From NCBI RefSeq assembly GCF_003367235.1, contig NZ_QRGP01000003.1, positions 124,001-188,000 of the forward strand: 64,000 bases of DNA, read 5' to 3'. The notes beneath the pieces were generated by a model. That model saw only the letters and a program-made list of their open reading frames with translations, had not been told where the DNA came from and did no database searches. This document shows, one piece after another, positions 48,036 through 56,512 of this stretch. A program made the translations under genes and the position numbers. This DNA comes from Sphingorhabdus pulchriflava. GTDB lineage: Bacteria > Pseudomonadota > Alphaproteobacteria > Sphingomonadales > Sphingomonadaceae. The first letter of the stretch is position 1, and the number at the start of each line of letters is the position of its first letter.

Positions 48036-48719
48036 TCAAGCCGCTACTGGCGGCTCCGCATGTTCCGACATTGATGCCAATGCTTCATCCGGCACAGCGA
48101 GCATCATTTTATAGCGATCGTCAGGATAAGCCATATGCGGCTTGGCCGGGTTATAGTCGGGTTGCTTCACAATTCCACCCTCGCCATCATATCCATCGGG
48201 GTTTGCAAAAGCTTTGGCTTCCTCCACACCGATGCCAATCTTGGCCAACACCGAAGGATCAATCCAGCGGTCAGCCGTCACTGGCATTCCGGGACAAGCC
48301 ACCTCAAGCGTCAATTGTTCCGGGCCGGCAAAATAGATTGATTTGCACATGCCATGGTTGAGCGGCCCGATCACATTCACGCCCTTGGTCCGGATCCGGT
48401 CGCGCATGGCAACCAGCTGGTCCTCATCCTTCACATAAAATGCGAGATGCTGCATCGTACCGGGCGCGCTGTTACCGGCGCCAGTGCCTGCGTGGGTCAG
48501 GCCGAGAGTAATCGGGGTCTCTGCGGTTTCGGGCAGCTGGACCAGAGAGAAATAACAGCCGCCGTCAAGCTTCAGAAAGGCGTGGATTCCGCCCGGTACG
48601 CCATGCATGTCGAATATCGCTACCAAGGGCGTGCCCAGCACATCGGAGAAGAACTCGATCTGCATCTTCATGTCGCCGGTCATGATTGCGATGTGGTGGA
48701 TGCCTGTTGGCTGGACCAT
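48036..48719 (-). CDS. VOC-superfamily dioxygenase/glyoxalase-like protein
   Basis: A 227-residue soluble metalloprotein of the vicinal-oxygen-chelate superfamily. Expected metal ligands are His8 or His9 in Gly-Ile-His-His-Ile-Ala-Ile, His in Met-Gln-His-Leu-Ala-Phe-Tyr-Val, and Glu in Leu-Thr-Leu-Glu-Val-Ala. A C-terminal extension of about 80 residues goes past a single VOC module. This could be a ring-cleavage dioxygenase relative, but the substrate is not visible. AGGAAAGG precedes ATG 48719. It is head to head with an alpha/beta hydrolase only 55 bases away, suggesting joint control. Confidence 0.8.
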   Translation of the reverse strand: MVQPTGIHHIAIMTGDMKMQIEFFSDVLGTPLVAIFDMHGVPGGIHAFLKLDGGCYFSLVQLPETAETPITLGLTHAGTGAGNSAPGTMQHLAFYVKDEDQLVAMRDRIRTKGVNVIGPLNHGMCKSIYFAGPEQLTLEVACPGMPVTADRWIDPSVLAKIGIGVEEAKAFANPDGYDGEGGIVKQPDYNPAKPHMAYPDDRYKMMLAVPDEALASMSEHAEPPVAA

Positions 48720-48731
48720 AAGACTTGCCTT

Positions 48732-48766
48732 TCCTCTTCCTGCAGGCAATCTGCCACGGAAGAGGA
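48732..48766. repeat. Symmetric inverted repeat between divergent VOC and hydrolase genes
   Basis: TCCTCTTCC and GGAAGAGGA are perfect nine-base arms around a 17-base centre that contains a further GCAG/CTGC pair. The arms overlap the ribosome binding sites of both divergent genes. The transcript of either gene would contain both arms only if it began inside the other gene. Confidence 0.55.
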
Positions 48767-48774
48767 GCAAAGCA

Positions 48775-49926
48775 ATGGAAATCGTGCGCACCCCCTATGC
48801 GGTGGTCTATCAGGAAGAGTCTGCCTTCAAGGATGTCTATGGTGGCGCAGGGGGAACGGTCTTTGTCGAGTGCATGGCGATTACGCCGAAAGACAGCCCG
48901 TCGAAGCGCGCGATTGTGTTCACTCATCCGATAGGCGGTGGTTCGTTCCTGCCACTGGTGACGGCGCTCGCGCATGGCGGGCACCATGTGCTCTATGTAA
49001 ACCCGCGTTACCGCGGGAATGATACCGCCCTCATCATGGAAAAATGCGTCAGCGATCTCGCCGCTGCACTGCGGCATGCGCGCGACAGGCTGGGCTATGA
49101 GCAGTTCATCCTGGGCGGCTGGTCAGGCGGCGGTTCGTTGTCGCTATTCTTTCAGGACCAGGCCGAGAACCCGAGCATCACGCACACTCCTGCGGGCGAC
49201 GCCTATGACCTGACGGCGATTGAGATGCCCAAGGTAGACGGTATCATGCTGCTAGCGGCGCACATCAGCCGGGCGATGACACTGACCGAGTGGATTGACC
49301 CTTCGATCCTTGATGAGAGCAAGCCTTTCGAACGCGATCCTGAACTCAACATCTATGATCCAGCGAATCCCAACAAGGCACCCTATGACGAGGCGTTTGT
49401 CGCCCGTTTCCGCACTGCCCAGATCGCACGCAATCGCCGGATAACGGCTTGGGTGAAAGAGGAGCTGGCCGCAATACGTGCCAGCGACACGCCCAATGCC
49501 GAGCGTGCTTTTGTCGTCCACGGTACGATGGCGGACGTCCGCTGGACCGATCCTTCACAGGATCCTTCCGACCGGCAGCCCTATGAATGCTATCTCGGCG
49601 TGCCCAAGGTGGCGAATGACGGGCCGGTGGGCCTCGCCCGTTTCTCCACCCTGCGCAGTTGGCTGTCGCAGTGGAGCTATGACGATACCAATGCCACCGG
49701 TCTGGGCAATGCCGCGCGTATCAGCTGCCCGGTGCTGGTGATCAACAACACCGCCGATCTCGCCTGCACGCCCAGCCATGCGCAGCGGCTGTTCGAAGCG
49801 GTCGGGCATGCGGACAAGGAATATGCCGATGTCGCGGGGGCGGACCATTATTATATCGAGAGGCCAGAGCTGCTGCCCAAGGCGGTCGAGATTTGCAGCG
49901 ACTGGATTTCGCGCAAGTTCGGCTAG
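48775..49926 (+). CDS. Alpha/beta-fold hydrolase
   Basis: A 383-residue soluble hydrolase. The nucleophile elbow is Gly-Gly-Trp-Ser-Gly-Gly-Gly, with an oxyanion region Thr-His-Pro-Ile-Gly-Gly-Gly earlier. Candidate acid and base are Asp in Ile-Asn-Asn-Thr-Ala-Asp and His in Gly-Ala-Asp-His-Tyr-Tyr near the C-terminus. A large insert in the middle (about 130-290) may form a lid. AGGAGCA precedes ATG 48775. The substrate is unknown. Divergence from a VOC enzyme might mean an aromatic or ketone catabolic pair. Its end overlaps the convergent TSUP gene by four bases. Confidence 0.85.
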   Translation: MEIVRTPYAVVYQEESAFKDVYGGAGGTVFVECMAITPKDSPSKRAIVFTHPIGGGSFLPLVTALAHGGHHVLYVNPRYRGNDTALIMEKCVSDLAAALRHARDRLGYEQFILGGWSGGGSLSLFFQDQAENPSITHTPAGDAYDLTAIEMPKVDGIMLLAAHISRAMTLTEWIDPSILDESKPFERDPELNIYDPANPNKAPYDEAFVARFRTAQIARNRRITAWVKEELAAIRASDTPNAERAFVVHGTMADVRWTDPSQDPSDRQPYECYLGVPKVANDGPVGLARFSTLRSWLSQWSYDDTNATGLGNAARISCPVLVINNTADLACTPSHAQRLFEAVGHADKEYADVAGADHYYIERPELLPKAVEICSDWISRKFG

Positions 49927-50681
49927 TTTAGCAAGCGCACCACGGCAGCAACCCCGGCAACGCCCAATATGATCCCGACCAGCGTCCGCCAGACGGGTTC
50001 GCTGACTTTGCCGAACGCCAGTTCGCCCAGCCGCGTTCCGATATAGAGCGCAGGATAAAACAGCACCGACAGCCATAGTAGGTGCAGGTTTGCGACGCCC
50101 AGCGCGAATGAAGCGATGCTGCCTGCAATGGCGGTCGCGAAAAACACCATCAGCATCGACGCGCGCGCGACATCGGGGGGGAGTTTGCGCCGCAGATAGA
50201 ACGGTACCACGGGCGGTCCGGGCATTGAGGCAAATCCGGTGAGCAGGCCGGCAGCGATGCCGGTCGCCAGTGTTTCCTTGCGTCCCGGTATCGCGCCCTC
50301 CTTGGCGGGTACGAACATCAGCCCGAAAGCTGCGAGCGCGAGTAGGGCGATGGCTAGGCGTGCGACATCGGGGGCGGTTACCGACAGCAGCCAGACACCA
50401 AAAGGGGTGGCTAAGACCGCCGCAACCGAGATGGGAATGGCGGTTGCCCGCTCGCCATCGGCCAAAATCCGCTTTAGCCCAATGGGCCCTGCGAGCAGTT
50501 GCAGCAGGATCGAAATCACCACCGCCTCGGCAGGCTCGACGATCAGTCCGAGCAGCGGGACAAGAATGATCGCCAGCCCAAAGCCGGTGAGGCCACGGAC
50601 GACGGATGCGCCAAAAACCAGCGCCAGTGCAATGGAAAGGGTCGCCGGACTGAGCCCGCCGAGCAGAGCCTCGAGTGTCAT
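49923..50681 (-). CDS. TSUP-family permease (TauE/SafE), thrS-operon copy
   Basis: A 252-residue protein with about eight membrane helices. Repeat motifs are Val-Arg-Gly-Leu-Thr-Gly-Phe-Gly-Leu-Ala-Ile-Ile and Ala-Gly-Leu-Leu-Thr-Gly-Phe-Ala-Ser-Met-Pro-Gly-Pro-Pro-Val, typical of sulfite exporter TauE/SafE proteins. It is only distantly similar to the copy in the oxidase operon. Its start overlaps the metallophosphoesterase stop by four bases. Substrate unknown. Confidence 0.88.
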   Translation of the reverse strand: MTLEALLGGLSPATLSIALALVFGASVVRGLTGFGLAIILVPLLGLIVEPAEAVVISILLQLLAGPIGLKRILADGERATAIPISVAAVLATPFGVWLLSVTAPDVARLAIALLALAAFGLMFVPAKEGAIPGRKETLATGIAAGLLTGFASMPGPPVVPFYLRRKLPPDVARASMLMVFFATAIAGSIASFALGVANLHLLWLSVLFYPALYIGTRLGELAFGKVSEPVWRTLVGIILGVAGVAAVVRLLN

Positions 50682-51529
50682 GGCTTCAACGTAACCAGCC
50701 AGACATCGGGGTGCGCGCCATAGCGCAGCGGCAGAACCGAGGTGCCCAATCCAGCCCCAACAAAGACCGGCTGCCCCTTGTCATTGATCGCACCACAGCC
50801 AAATCGATCACGATAGCGTGAGACATAGGTGACCGGGCCATAGAGTGGGAGCACGATCTGCCCGCAATGGGTGTGACCGGCAAAGACCGCGGCGACCGGG
50901 GATGGCACGTCCGGCACTATGTCGGGGCTGTGGGTGACCAGAACACGCGGCTTGGTCGGCAGCGCATCCATCGCGGCAAAGGTCGCGGGAACATCATCAT
51001 GCCCGGAAAAATCATCGTCCACCCCGCCGATGACCAGAGGGCCGCGTTCGATGGCTTCATTCTTCAACACCCTGATGCCGCCTTTGCGCAGCCCGGCTTC
51101 GATGGCCTTTGGATCGAACCAATGGTCATGGTTGCCCAGCGCCACGACCGTTCCCAACCGCGCCTTGAAGCCGTGCAAGGGGGCGGTCACCTGATCGGGG
51201 GTGTAGATGCGGGTCGACAGCCGCTTTTCGCTGATCAGATCGCCCGCAATCAACACGAGGTCGGGCTTTAGCCGGTTGAGCTTGGCCACGATCCGCGCCA
51301 GCCGTTCGGGCGGCATGTCCGGCCCGGCGACATGGGTGTCGGAAAGCAGCAGGACCTTCAGCGGCGGCGCACCGTCGGGCCAATTTTTGACCGTTAGCGT
51401 CGCGCGGTGGACAATCGGGTCGCGCGTGGCGTTCCAATAGCCCTTGCCGAGCAAAGCAAGTACCAGCAAAAGCAGCGCTAATACCCAGCGCAGCCAGTGG
51501 CGTTTGGTTCGCGCTGTTGTACTACTCAA
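50678..51529 (-). CDS. Membrane-anchored metallophosphoesterase
   Basis: A 283-residue calcineurin-like phosphoesterase. A single N-terminal helix ([13 protein letters not shown]) anchors it in the inner membrane. Di-metal motifs are complete: Ser-Asp-Thr-His, Ala-Gly-Asp-Leu, Gly-Asn-His-Asp, Thr-His-Ser-Pro-Asp and Gly-His-Thr-His-Cys-Gly-Gln. It resembles YkuE/YpbG-type enzymes; the substrate (lipid pyrophosphate or nucleotide) is not clear. It overlaps thrS by four bases and the TSUP gene by four bases. Confidence 0.92.
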   Translation of the reverse strand: MSSTTARTKRHWLRWVLALLLLVLALLGKGYWNATRDPIVHRATLTVKNWPDGAPPLKVLLLSDTHVAGPDMPPERLARIVAKLNRLKPDLVLIAGDLISEKRLSTRIYTPDQVTAPLHGFKARLGTVVALGNHDHWFDPKAIEAGLRKGGIRVLKNEAIERGPLVIGGVDDDFSGHDDVPATFAAMDALPTKPRVLVTHSPDIVPDVPSPVAAVFAGHTHCGQIVLPLYGPVTYVSRYRDRFGCGAINDKGQPVFVGAGLGTSVLPLRYGAHPDVWLVTLKP

Positions 51530-53526
51530 GCGCGAAGATCCGGTGGGGTTGCCTCTGCCACCAGCATCGCGATCGCCTCGTCGACCGACATGATCCGCTG
51601 GCCTTCGCTGCCCAAAGTGCGGATCGCGACTTTGCCTTCTTCGGCCTCGCGGTTGCCCACCACCAGCAGGTGCGGGACTTTCGCCAATGAATGTTCGCGC
51701 ACTTTGTAGTTGATCTTTTCGTTGCGCAGGTCGGTCTCGACGCGAATGCCCGCTGCAGCAAGTTTTGCCGCAACCGCATTGGCGTAGCCGTCGGCATCGG
51801 AAACAATCGTTGCCACCACCGCTTGCACCGGTGCCAGCCAGACCGGGAAGCGACCGGCATAATGCTCGATCAAGATGCCGATGAAGCGTTCATAGCTGCC
51901 GAAGATCGCGCGGTGCAGCATGACAGGGCGATGCTTGCCGCCATCCTCGCCGACATAGCTGGCGTCGAGGCGTTCGGGCAATACGCGGTCGGACTGGATT
52001 GTGCCGACCTGCCAGGTGCGGCCGATCGCATCGGTCAAATGCCATTCGAGCTTGGGCGCATAGAAGGCACCTTCGCCAGGCAGTTCTTCCCAGCCATATT
52101 CTTCAGTGGCGAGGCCAGCCTTGACCACGGCATCGCGCAGTTCATTCTCGGCCTTGTCCCAATCGGCATCGCTGCCGAAACGCTTTTCGGGGCGCAGCGC
52201 GAGCTTGATTGAATAGGTAAAGCCAAAATCCTTGTAGATACGGTCGGCAAGCGCACAGAAATCCTGCACTTCCTGCACGATCTGATCTTCACGGCAGAAG
52301 ATATGGGCGTCATCCTGCGTGAATTGCCGCACGCGCATCAGGCCGTGCAGCGCGCCATGCGGCTCGTTGCGGTGGCAGCAGCCATTTTCGTAGATGCGCA
52401 AAGGCAGGTCGCGATAGGATTTGATCCCCTGACGGAAGATCAGGACATGCGCCGGGCAGTTCATCGGCTTCAGCGCCATCCAGTCGGCTTCGCCCGAAAT
52501 GACGGGGCCTTCGTCCTCGGTGTTAGGGACTTCGTCGGGGATAACGAACATATTCTCGCGATATTTGCCCCAATGGCCCGATTGTTCCCACTGGCGGGCG
52601 TCCATCACCTGGGGTGTTTTGACCTCTTTGTAGCCAGCCTCGTCAATCGCGCGGCGCATATAGGCTTCGAGCGCACGCCAGATGGTGAAGCCGTGCGGGT
52701 GCCAGAAGACCGAGCCATGCGCCTCCTGCTGCAAATGGAACAGGTCCATTTCCTGCCCCAATTTGCGGTGGTCGCGCTTGGCTGCTTCTTCAAGGCGCAG
52801 CAGATGCGCGTCGAGTTGCTTCTTGTTGAGCCAGCCTGTGCCGTAGATGCGCGTCAGCTGCGCATTATTCTGGTCGCCGCGCCAATAGGCCCCGGCCACG
52901 CGCATCAGCTTGAATGCCTGCGGATCAAGCTTGCCGGTCGAGGCCAGATGGGGCCCACGGCACATGTCCATCCAGTCGTCACCCGACCAATAGACCGAAA
53001 GCTCCTCGCCCTCGGGAAGTTCGGCAGCCCATTCGGCCTTGAAGCTTTCACCGGCATCAGCCCAAGTCTTGATCAGGTCATTGCGGGCCACAACCTCGCG
53101 GCGCAACGGCTTGTCGGCGCGGATGATCTCGCGCATCGCTTCCTCAATCGCGGGCAGGTCGTCCTCGGTGAAGGGGCCACGGTTGGCGGGGGCCATCACG
53201 TCATAATAGAAACCGTCGTCGGTCGCGGGGCCAAAGGTGATCTGCGTGCCGGGATGTAGTTTCTGCACCGCCTCCGCCAGCACATGGGCAAAGTCGTGGC
53301 GGGCGAGTTCGAGCGCATCGGCCTCATCCTTCGCGGTGATCAGCGCAAGGTTGGTGTCGGCCTCCAGCGGGCGCATGATGTCGCGCACTTCGCCATCGAC
53401 CCGTGCGGCGAGTGCAGCCTTGGCAAGCCCGGGGCCGATCGCGGCGGCAATGTCAGCGGGGGTAGTCCCGCGTGCGACTTCACGGGCAGAGCCATCGGGA
53501 AGGGTGACGCGGATCATATCGGACAT
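51526..53526 (-). CDS. thrS: Threonyl-tRNA synthetase
   Basis: A 666-residue class II aminoacyl-tRNA synthetase. An N-terminal TGS domain (Ile-Arg-Val-Thr-Leu-Pro-Asp-Gly) is followed by the editing domain with His-Asp-Phe-Ala-His-Val-Leu-Ala-Glu, then the catalytic core with Met-Asn-Cys-Pro-Ala-His (zinc-binding Cys), [13 protein letters not shown], and a C-terminal anticodon-binding domain. ATG 53526 is preferred; the open frame continues upstream without domain character. It heads an overlapping operon with the phosphoesterase and TSUP genes. The preceding 231 bases up to the HTH gene show no T-box or attenuator that I can recognise. Confidence 0.97.
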   Translation of the reverse strand: MSDMIRVTLPDGSAREVARGTTPADIAAAIGPGLAKAALAARVDGEVRDIMRPLEADTNLALITAKDEADALELARHDFAHVLAEAVQKLHPGTQITFGPATDDGFYYDVMAPANRGPFTEDDLPAIEEAMREIIRADKPLRREVVARNDLIKTWADAGESFKAEWAAELPEGEELSVYWSGDDWMDMCRGPHLASTGKLDPQAFKLMRVAGAYWRGDQNNAQLTRIYGTGWLNKKQLDAHLLRLEEAAKRDHRKLGQEMDLFHLQQEAHGSVFWHPHGFTIWRALEAYMRRAIDEAGYKEVKTPQVMDARQWEQSGHWGKYRENMFVIPDEVPNTEDEGPVISGEADWMALKPMNCPAHVLIFRQGIKSYRDLPLRIYENGCCHRNEPHGALHGLMRVRQFTQDDAHIFCREDQIVQEVQDFCALADRIYKDFGFTYSIKLALRPEKRFGSDADWDKAENELRDAVVKAGLATEEYGWEELPGEGAFYAPKLEWHLTDAIGRTWQVGTIQSDRVLPERLDASYVGEDGGKHRPVMLHRAIFGSYERFIGILIEHYAGRFPVWLAPVQAVVATIVSDADGYANAVAAKLAAAGIRVETDLRNEKINYKVREHSLAKVPHLLVVGNREAEEGKVAIRTLGSEGQRIMSVDEAIAMLVAEATPPDLRA

Positions 53527-53722
53527 TGGAAACACAAGCTTTCTGGATGGATTGGAGACGCCCCTTTGCCAGTCCGGGCGCGTGGCCGCAACCCGCAATA
53601 CATCTGCCAAAAGCGACAAAAGCGACGCATTAGGCGGGAATAAACAGGGGCGAGTTCTGGGTAATCGAAAACCCCCGGCAGCCTGGGCGATATAGCAGAA
53701 GCGGCGTTTGCGGAGAAAAAAC

Positions 53723-53751
53723 TTGACACAACTAACCTATATGGTTATATT
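53723..53751 (+). promoter_or_regulatory. Near-consensus promoter with embedded operator; leaderless transcript predicted
   Basis: TTGACA (53723-53728) and TATATT (53746-53751) are exactly 17 bases apart. The perfect inverted repeat TAACC-TATAT-GGTTA (53733-53747) fills the spacer. The start codon of the next gene is at 53758, seven bases past the -10 box, where transcription should begin. Confidence 0.75.
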
Positions 53752-53757
53752 TCCACC

Positions 53758-54486
53758 ATGTCAACCACGCCTTCCTTCACCCCCGTCCCGCGCCAGCGCA
53801 GTCGCCATGATGGCTGGAATGCGGAGAAGCAATATGCCTTTATCGAGGCCCTCGCTGCGTGTGGAATCGTCCGTGCTGCGGCTGAAAAGGTCGGGATGCA
53901 TGCGGCCAGCGCCTATCGGCTGCGCGATGCTGACGGGGCCGAATCCTTTGCTGCGGCTTGGGACGCGGCGCTGAAGACCGGGATGGCGCAACTGGTCGAT
54001 GTCGCCATGGAACGCGCGATCAACGGTGTTGCCGTGCCGCACTTTTACAAGGGGCGGCAGGTGGGCGAAACGCGCTGGTTCGACAACCGCCTGCTGATGT
54101 TCATGCTGCGCCACACCAGCCCGCAAATGTTTGGCCGCTTTGCCGCCGAGGTCGACATTGCCGAACGCGCCGACCGCGAACAGGCAGAGGCCGAAGCGCG
54201 GCGGCTGGCACAATTGGAACGGGCTGAAGCCTTGCTTGCCGCGACCGAGGCGGAGCTGTGCGAGATCGAAGCCGATGGCTCGACCGAGCAAGGGCTCGAG
54301 TCACGCCATCTGCAGCATCAAATCATCCAGCGGCGTGACCGCCTGATCTCGATAGTTGCCCAATTGCGCATAGTCGACACCGCACGCGCCGCCGAAGCGA
54401 GCATTGACCAGCTGGTCGCCGCGGGGCGTTATTCGGCGCGACATGGCGCGATTTTCAAACGCCAGCTGCATGTCGGCGGGCCGTAG
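53758..54486 (+). CDS. Helix-turn-helix protein resembling terminase small subunits
   Basis: A 242-residue soluble protein. The N-terminal part (about 17-70) has Trp-Asn-Ala-Glu-Lys-Gln-Tyr-Ala-Phe-Ile-Glu-Ala-Leu and Ala-Ala-Glu-Lys-Val-Gly-Met-His-Ala-Ala-Ser-Ala-Tyr-Arg-Leu-Arg, a helix-turn-helix like those in phage terminase small subunits and in a sphingomonad family of stand-alone proteins. A long charged helical region follows, with many Glu/Arg/Ala, possibly a coiled coil (about 135-175). No phage gene is nearby. No ribosome binding site precedes the ATG; the promoter position suggests leaderless translation. Confidence 0.75.
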   Translation: MSTTPSFTPVPRQRSRHDGWNAEKQYAFIEALAACGIVRAAAEKVGMHAASAYRLRDADGAESFAAAWDAALKTGMAQLVDVAMERAINGVAVPHFYKGRQVGETRWFDNRLLMFMLRHTSPQMFGRFAAEVDIAERADREQAEAEARRLAQLERAEALLAATEAELCEIEADGSTEQGLESRHLQHQIIQRRDRLISIVAQLRIVDTARAAEASIDQLVAAGRYSARHGAIFKRQLHVGGP

Positions 54487-54531
54487 CCACGCATAGTTTC
54501 GGCGCTCGTATGACAAGCATGCAAGTCATAC

Positions 54532-54549
54532 TGTCAAGATACCTTGACA
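54532..54549. promoter_or_regulatory. Inverted-repeat operator of XRE module 2
   Basis: TGTCAAG-ATAC-CTTGACA is a perfect seven-base inverted repeat. Its right arm includes TTGACA, a consensus -35 box 17 bases before TAAAGG. An additional symmetric element (ATGAC, GCATGC centre, GTCAT) lies just upstream at 54510-54529. Confidence 0.55.
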
Positions 54550-54601
54550 TGCCTTCAGCTGAGAAGTAAAGGGTACTTGTCTTTTTTGGAGGTGCCACAT
54601 C

Positions 54602-55000
54602 ATGTCTGGTAGGAAAATGCCGTTGTACATGCGCCGCTACACCATGCGCGTGCTGCTATTCATGGGGTCTTATGTTGCCATATTGACCGGCAGCCTGATG
54701 TTTGCCCGGGGTGGCGGTCATGCACAGGCGACCTTGATTGGTCTCGCAGTGATCACCGCATTTCCGATAATCGGTGTTTTTTGGTCTATTTTCCGTCTGC
54801 TCGTCGAAACCGACGATGAATATCAGCGGCTGTTATTTGCAAAGCAGGCGTTGCTGGCGACGGCCTTCACATTGACATTGGTGACTGTGTGGCAATTTCT
54901 GCAAGTCTATGATGTGGTTGAAACCGGCCCGCAATGGATGGCGGTCATCTGGTTTGCAATGCTGGGTCTTGCCGGGCCTTTTGTCCGGTGGCGGGCATGA
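54602..55000 (+). CDS. Four-helix membrane protein of XRE module 2
   Basis: A 132-residue inner-membrane protein with two N-terminal helices, a cytosolic loop with Glu-Thr-Asp-Asp-Glu-Tyr-Gln-Arg-Leu-Leu, and two further helices. It starts at ATG 54602 with GGAGG nine bases upstream. The loop Asp-Asp-Glu-Tyr-Gln matches a position where module 1 has Glu-Asp-Glu-Arg-Glu. Its stop overlaps the following XRE regulator (ATGA). Arrangement and topology parallel the pair at 26.5-27.1 kb. Function unknown. Confidence 0.75.
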   Translation: MSGRKMPLYMRRYTMRVLLFMGSYVAILTGSLMFARGGGHAQATLIGLAVITAFPIIGVFWSIFRLLVETDDEYQRLLFAKQALLATAFTLTLVTVWQFLQVYDVVETGPQWMAVIWFAMLGLAGPFVRWRA

Positions 55001-55188
55001 AAAACCGCCTCAAGGTGCTGCGTGCCGAGCGGGACTGGAACCAGCAGGATCTGGCCGATGCTCTGGGCGTTTCGCGCCAGTCGGTGAATGCGATCGAAAC
55101 GGGGAAATATGATCCTTCGCTGCCGCTGGCCTTTCGTATCGCCGATCTATTTGGTCTGAAAATCGAAGAGATTTTCCTGCGCCAATGA
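54997..55188 (+). CDS. Small XRE-family regulator, module 2
   Basis: A 63-residue helix-turn-helix protein: Asn-Gln-Gln-Asp-Leu-Ala-Asp-Ala-Leu-Gly-Val-Ser-Arg-Gln-Ser-Val, then Ile-Glu-Thr-Gly-Lys-Tyr-Asp-Pro-Ser-Leu and Ala-Phe-Arg-Ile-Ala-Asp-Leu-Phe. It is similar along its whole length to the module 1 regulator. Start ATG 54997 overlaps the membrane-protein stop. A related inverted repeat lies upstream of both its own operon (54532-54549) and the following DUF898 gene (55214-55234), so it may control both. Confidence 0.9.
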   Translation: MKNRLKVLRAERDWNQQDLADALGVSRQSVNAIETGKYDPSLPLAFRIADLFGLKIEEIFLRQ

Positions 55189-55213
55189 TCGACGACTTGG
55201 ATCAAAAAACCGT

Positions 55214-55234
55214 TTGTCGAGCGTAGCTTGACAA
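55214..55234. promoter_or_regulatory. Second copy of the module 2 operator, upstream of DUF898
   Basis: TTGTCGAG-CGTAG-CTTGACAA has eight-base arms with one mismatch. Its arm sequence matches the operator at 54532-54549 (TGTCAAG/CTTGACA) with a one-base longer centre. It contains TTGACA at 55228-55233. Confidence 0.45.
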
Positions 55235-55291
55235 GCCTCTATGCAATCGCGCACCTACCATGTGCACCACAGGGGAAAGGAAGTGCGCGTT

Positions 55292-56512
55292 ATGACCGAC
55301 AATGAGGGGAAAGCGCCAAGTGCCGTCACTTTCCATGGCAGCTGGACCGATTTTGCAAAAATTGCGCTGCCCAATGTGTTGCTGACGCTGGTGACATTGG
55401 GTGTCTATCGCTTTTGGGCGACGACGCGGGAGCGGCATTATCTTTGGGCACAGACCCGTTTCATCGACGAACCGCTTGAATGGACCGGGCGCGGGATGGA
55501 ATTGTTCATCGGTTTCATCATGGTCTTCTTCCTTCTCGGCCTGCCGCTGATTGTCATGCAACTGGTGATCAACGGGCTGGTCTTCCAGGGACAACCCATC
55601 GCGGCGGGTGTGATTATCTTTCTGAGTTTTCTGGCGATATTCTATCTGACCGGGCTCGCTTACTTTCGTGCGCTGCGATATCGCCTCAGCCGAACCTATT
55701 GGCGCGGCATAAGGGGGGGCAGCGACGATCAGGGCTTTACTTATGGCTGGTCGTACATCTGGAAAAATGTCGCAGCGGCGATCCCGCTCTATCTGCTTTA
55801 TCCCTGGGCGAGCATGTCGCTGTGGAACGAGCGTTGGAGCAAGATGAGCTTTGGCCCTTACCGGTTTGAATCGAATGCCGACTGGAAGGCGCTGATGAAG
55901 CGCTATCTGCTGTTCTACCTCGTTCCGTTCCTGGTTTTCGTGGGCGCGGTTGCCCTGGGTATTACAGCGGCCTCTTCGGGCGGCGGGGGTGATCCCTTTA
56001 ACAGCGCTGGCGGAATTGCTGCCGTTGGTGCAATAATTATCGGCATACTCGGCCTGTACATCATCATGCCGATTGCCGCCTTACTCTATTATTCCAAATT
56101 CATGCGCGTCGCGATCAGCGCGCTGCGGCTGGGCGATCTGGAATTTTCCTTCACTGCGCGATCGCCCGACTGGATCCTGTTCTGGCTCGCCAATCTGGCG
56201 ATTCTGATGATGGCCTATGCTGCGGCTATTATTCCGTTCAGCCTGTTCGTGGCGGTCGACCCCACACAATTTGCAGCGAAAATTGAAAGCGGGGAATCGA
56301 TCTTCTCGGTCGGTTTGGTGCTGTCGGTATTGCTTGCGATCATCCCGCTGACTTTCGCCACATCGCTGATCCGCTATCGCAGTTGGAAATTTTTTGTGGT
56401 GCATATGGAGGCCTTTGGCGAGGTCAATCTCGACCGGATGACGCAATCCGAAACGCAGACGGCCAGCCATGGCGAAGGCTTGCTCGATGCCTTTGATGTG
56501 GGTGCGATCTGA
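55292..56512 (+). CDS. DUF898 (YjgN-like) membrane protein
   Basis: A 406-residue inner-membrane protein. The N-terminus has Val-Thr-Phe-His-Gly-Ser-Trp-Thr-Asp-Phe-Ala-Lys-Ile and Leu-Gly-Val-Tyr-Arg-Phe-Trp-Ala-Thr-Thr-Arg-Glu-Arg-His-Tyr-Leu-Trp, hallmarks of DUF898. About seven membrane helices follow. Arg-Tyr-Arg-Ser-Trp-Lys near the C-terminus is also typical. The frame is open from ATG 55241, but ATG 55292 is directly preceded by AAAGGAAG and is preferred. Function is unknown; coupling to an M48 peptidase (TGATG overlap) is a known pattern. Confidence 0.88.
   Translation: MTDNEGKAPSAVTFHGSWTDFAKIALPNVLLTLVTLGVYRFWATTRERHYLWAQTRFIDEPLEWTGRGMELFIGFIMVFFLLGLPLIVMQLVINGLVFQGQPIAAGVIIFLSFLAIFYLTGLAYFRALRYRLSRTYWRGIRGGSDDQGFTYGWSYIWKNVAAAIPLYLLYPWASMSLWNERWSKMSFGPYRFESNADWKALMKRYLLFYLVPFLVFVGAVALGITAASSGGGGDPFNSAGGIAAVGAIIIGILGLYIIMPIAALLYYSKFMRVAISALRLGDLEFSFTARSPDWILFWLANLAILMMAYAAAIIPFSLFVAVDPTQFAAKIESGESIFSVGLVLSVLLAIIPLTFATSLIRYRSWKFFVVHMEAFGEVNLDRMTQSETQTASHGEGLLDAFDVGAI

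Noticed and set aside
53527-53722. T-box or attenuator leader for thrS
   Set aside because: T-boxes are not expected in alphaproteobacteria. I found no run of threonine codons in a short leader peptide and no terminator/antiterminator pair.
53758-54486. Prophage remnant based on the terminase-like helix-turn-helix protein
   Set aside because: No other phage gene, integrase, tRNA or attachment repeat is nearby. The protein is a stand-alone gene with its own promoter.
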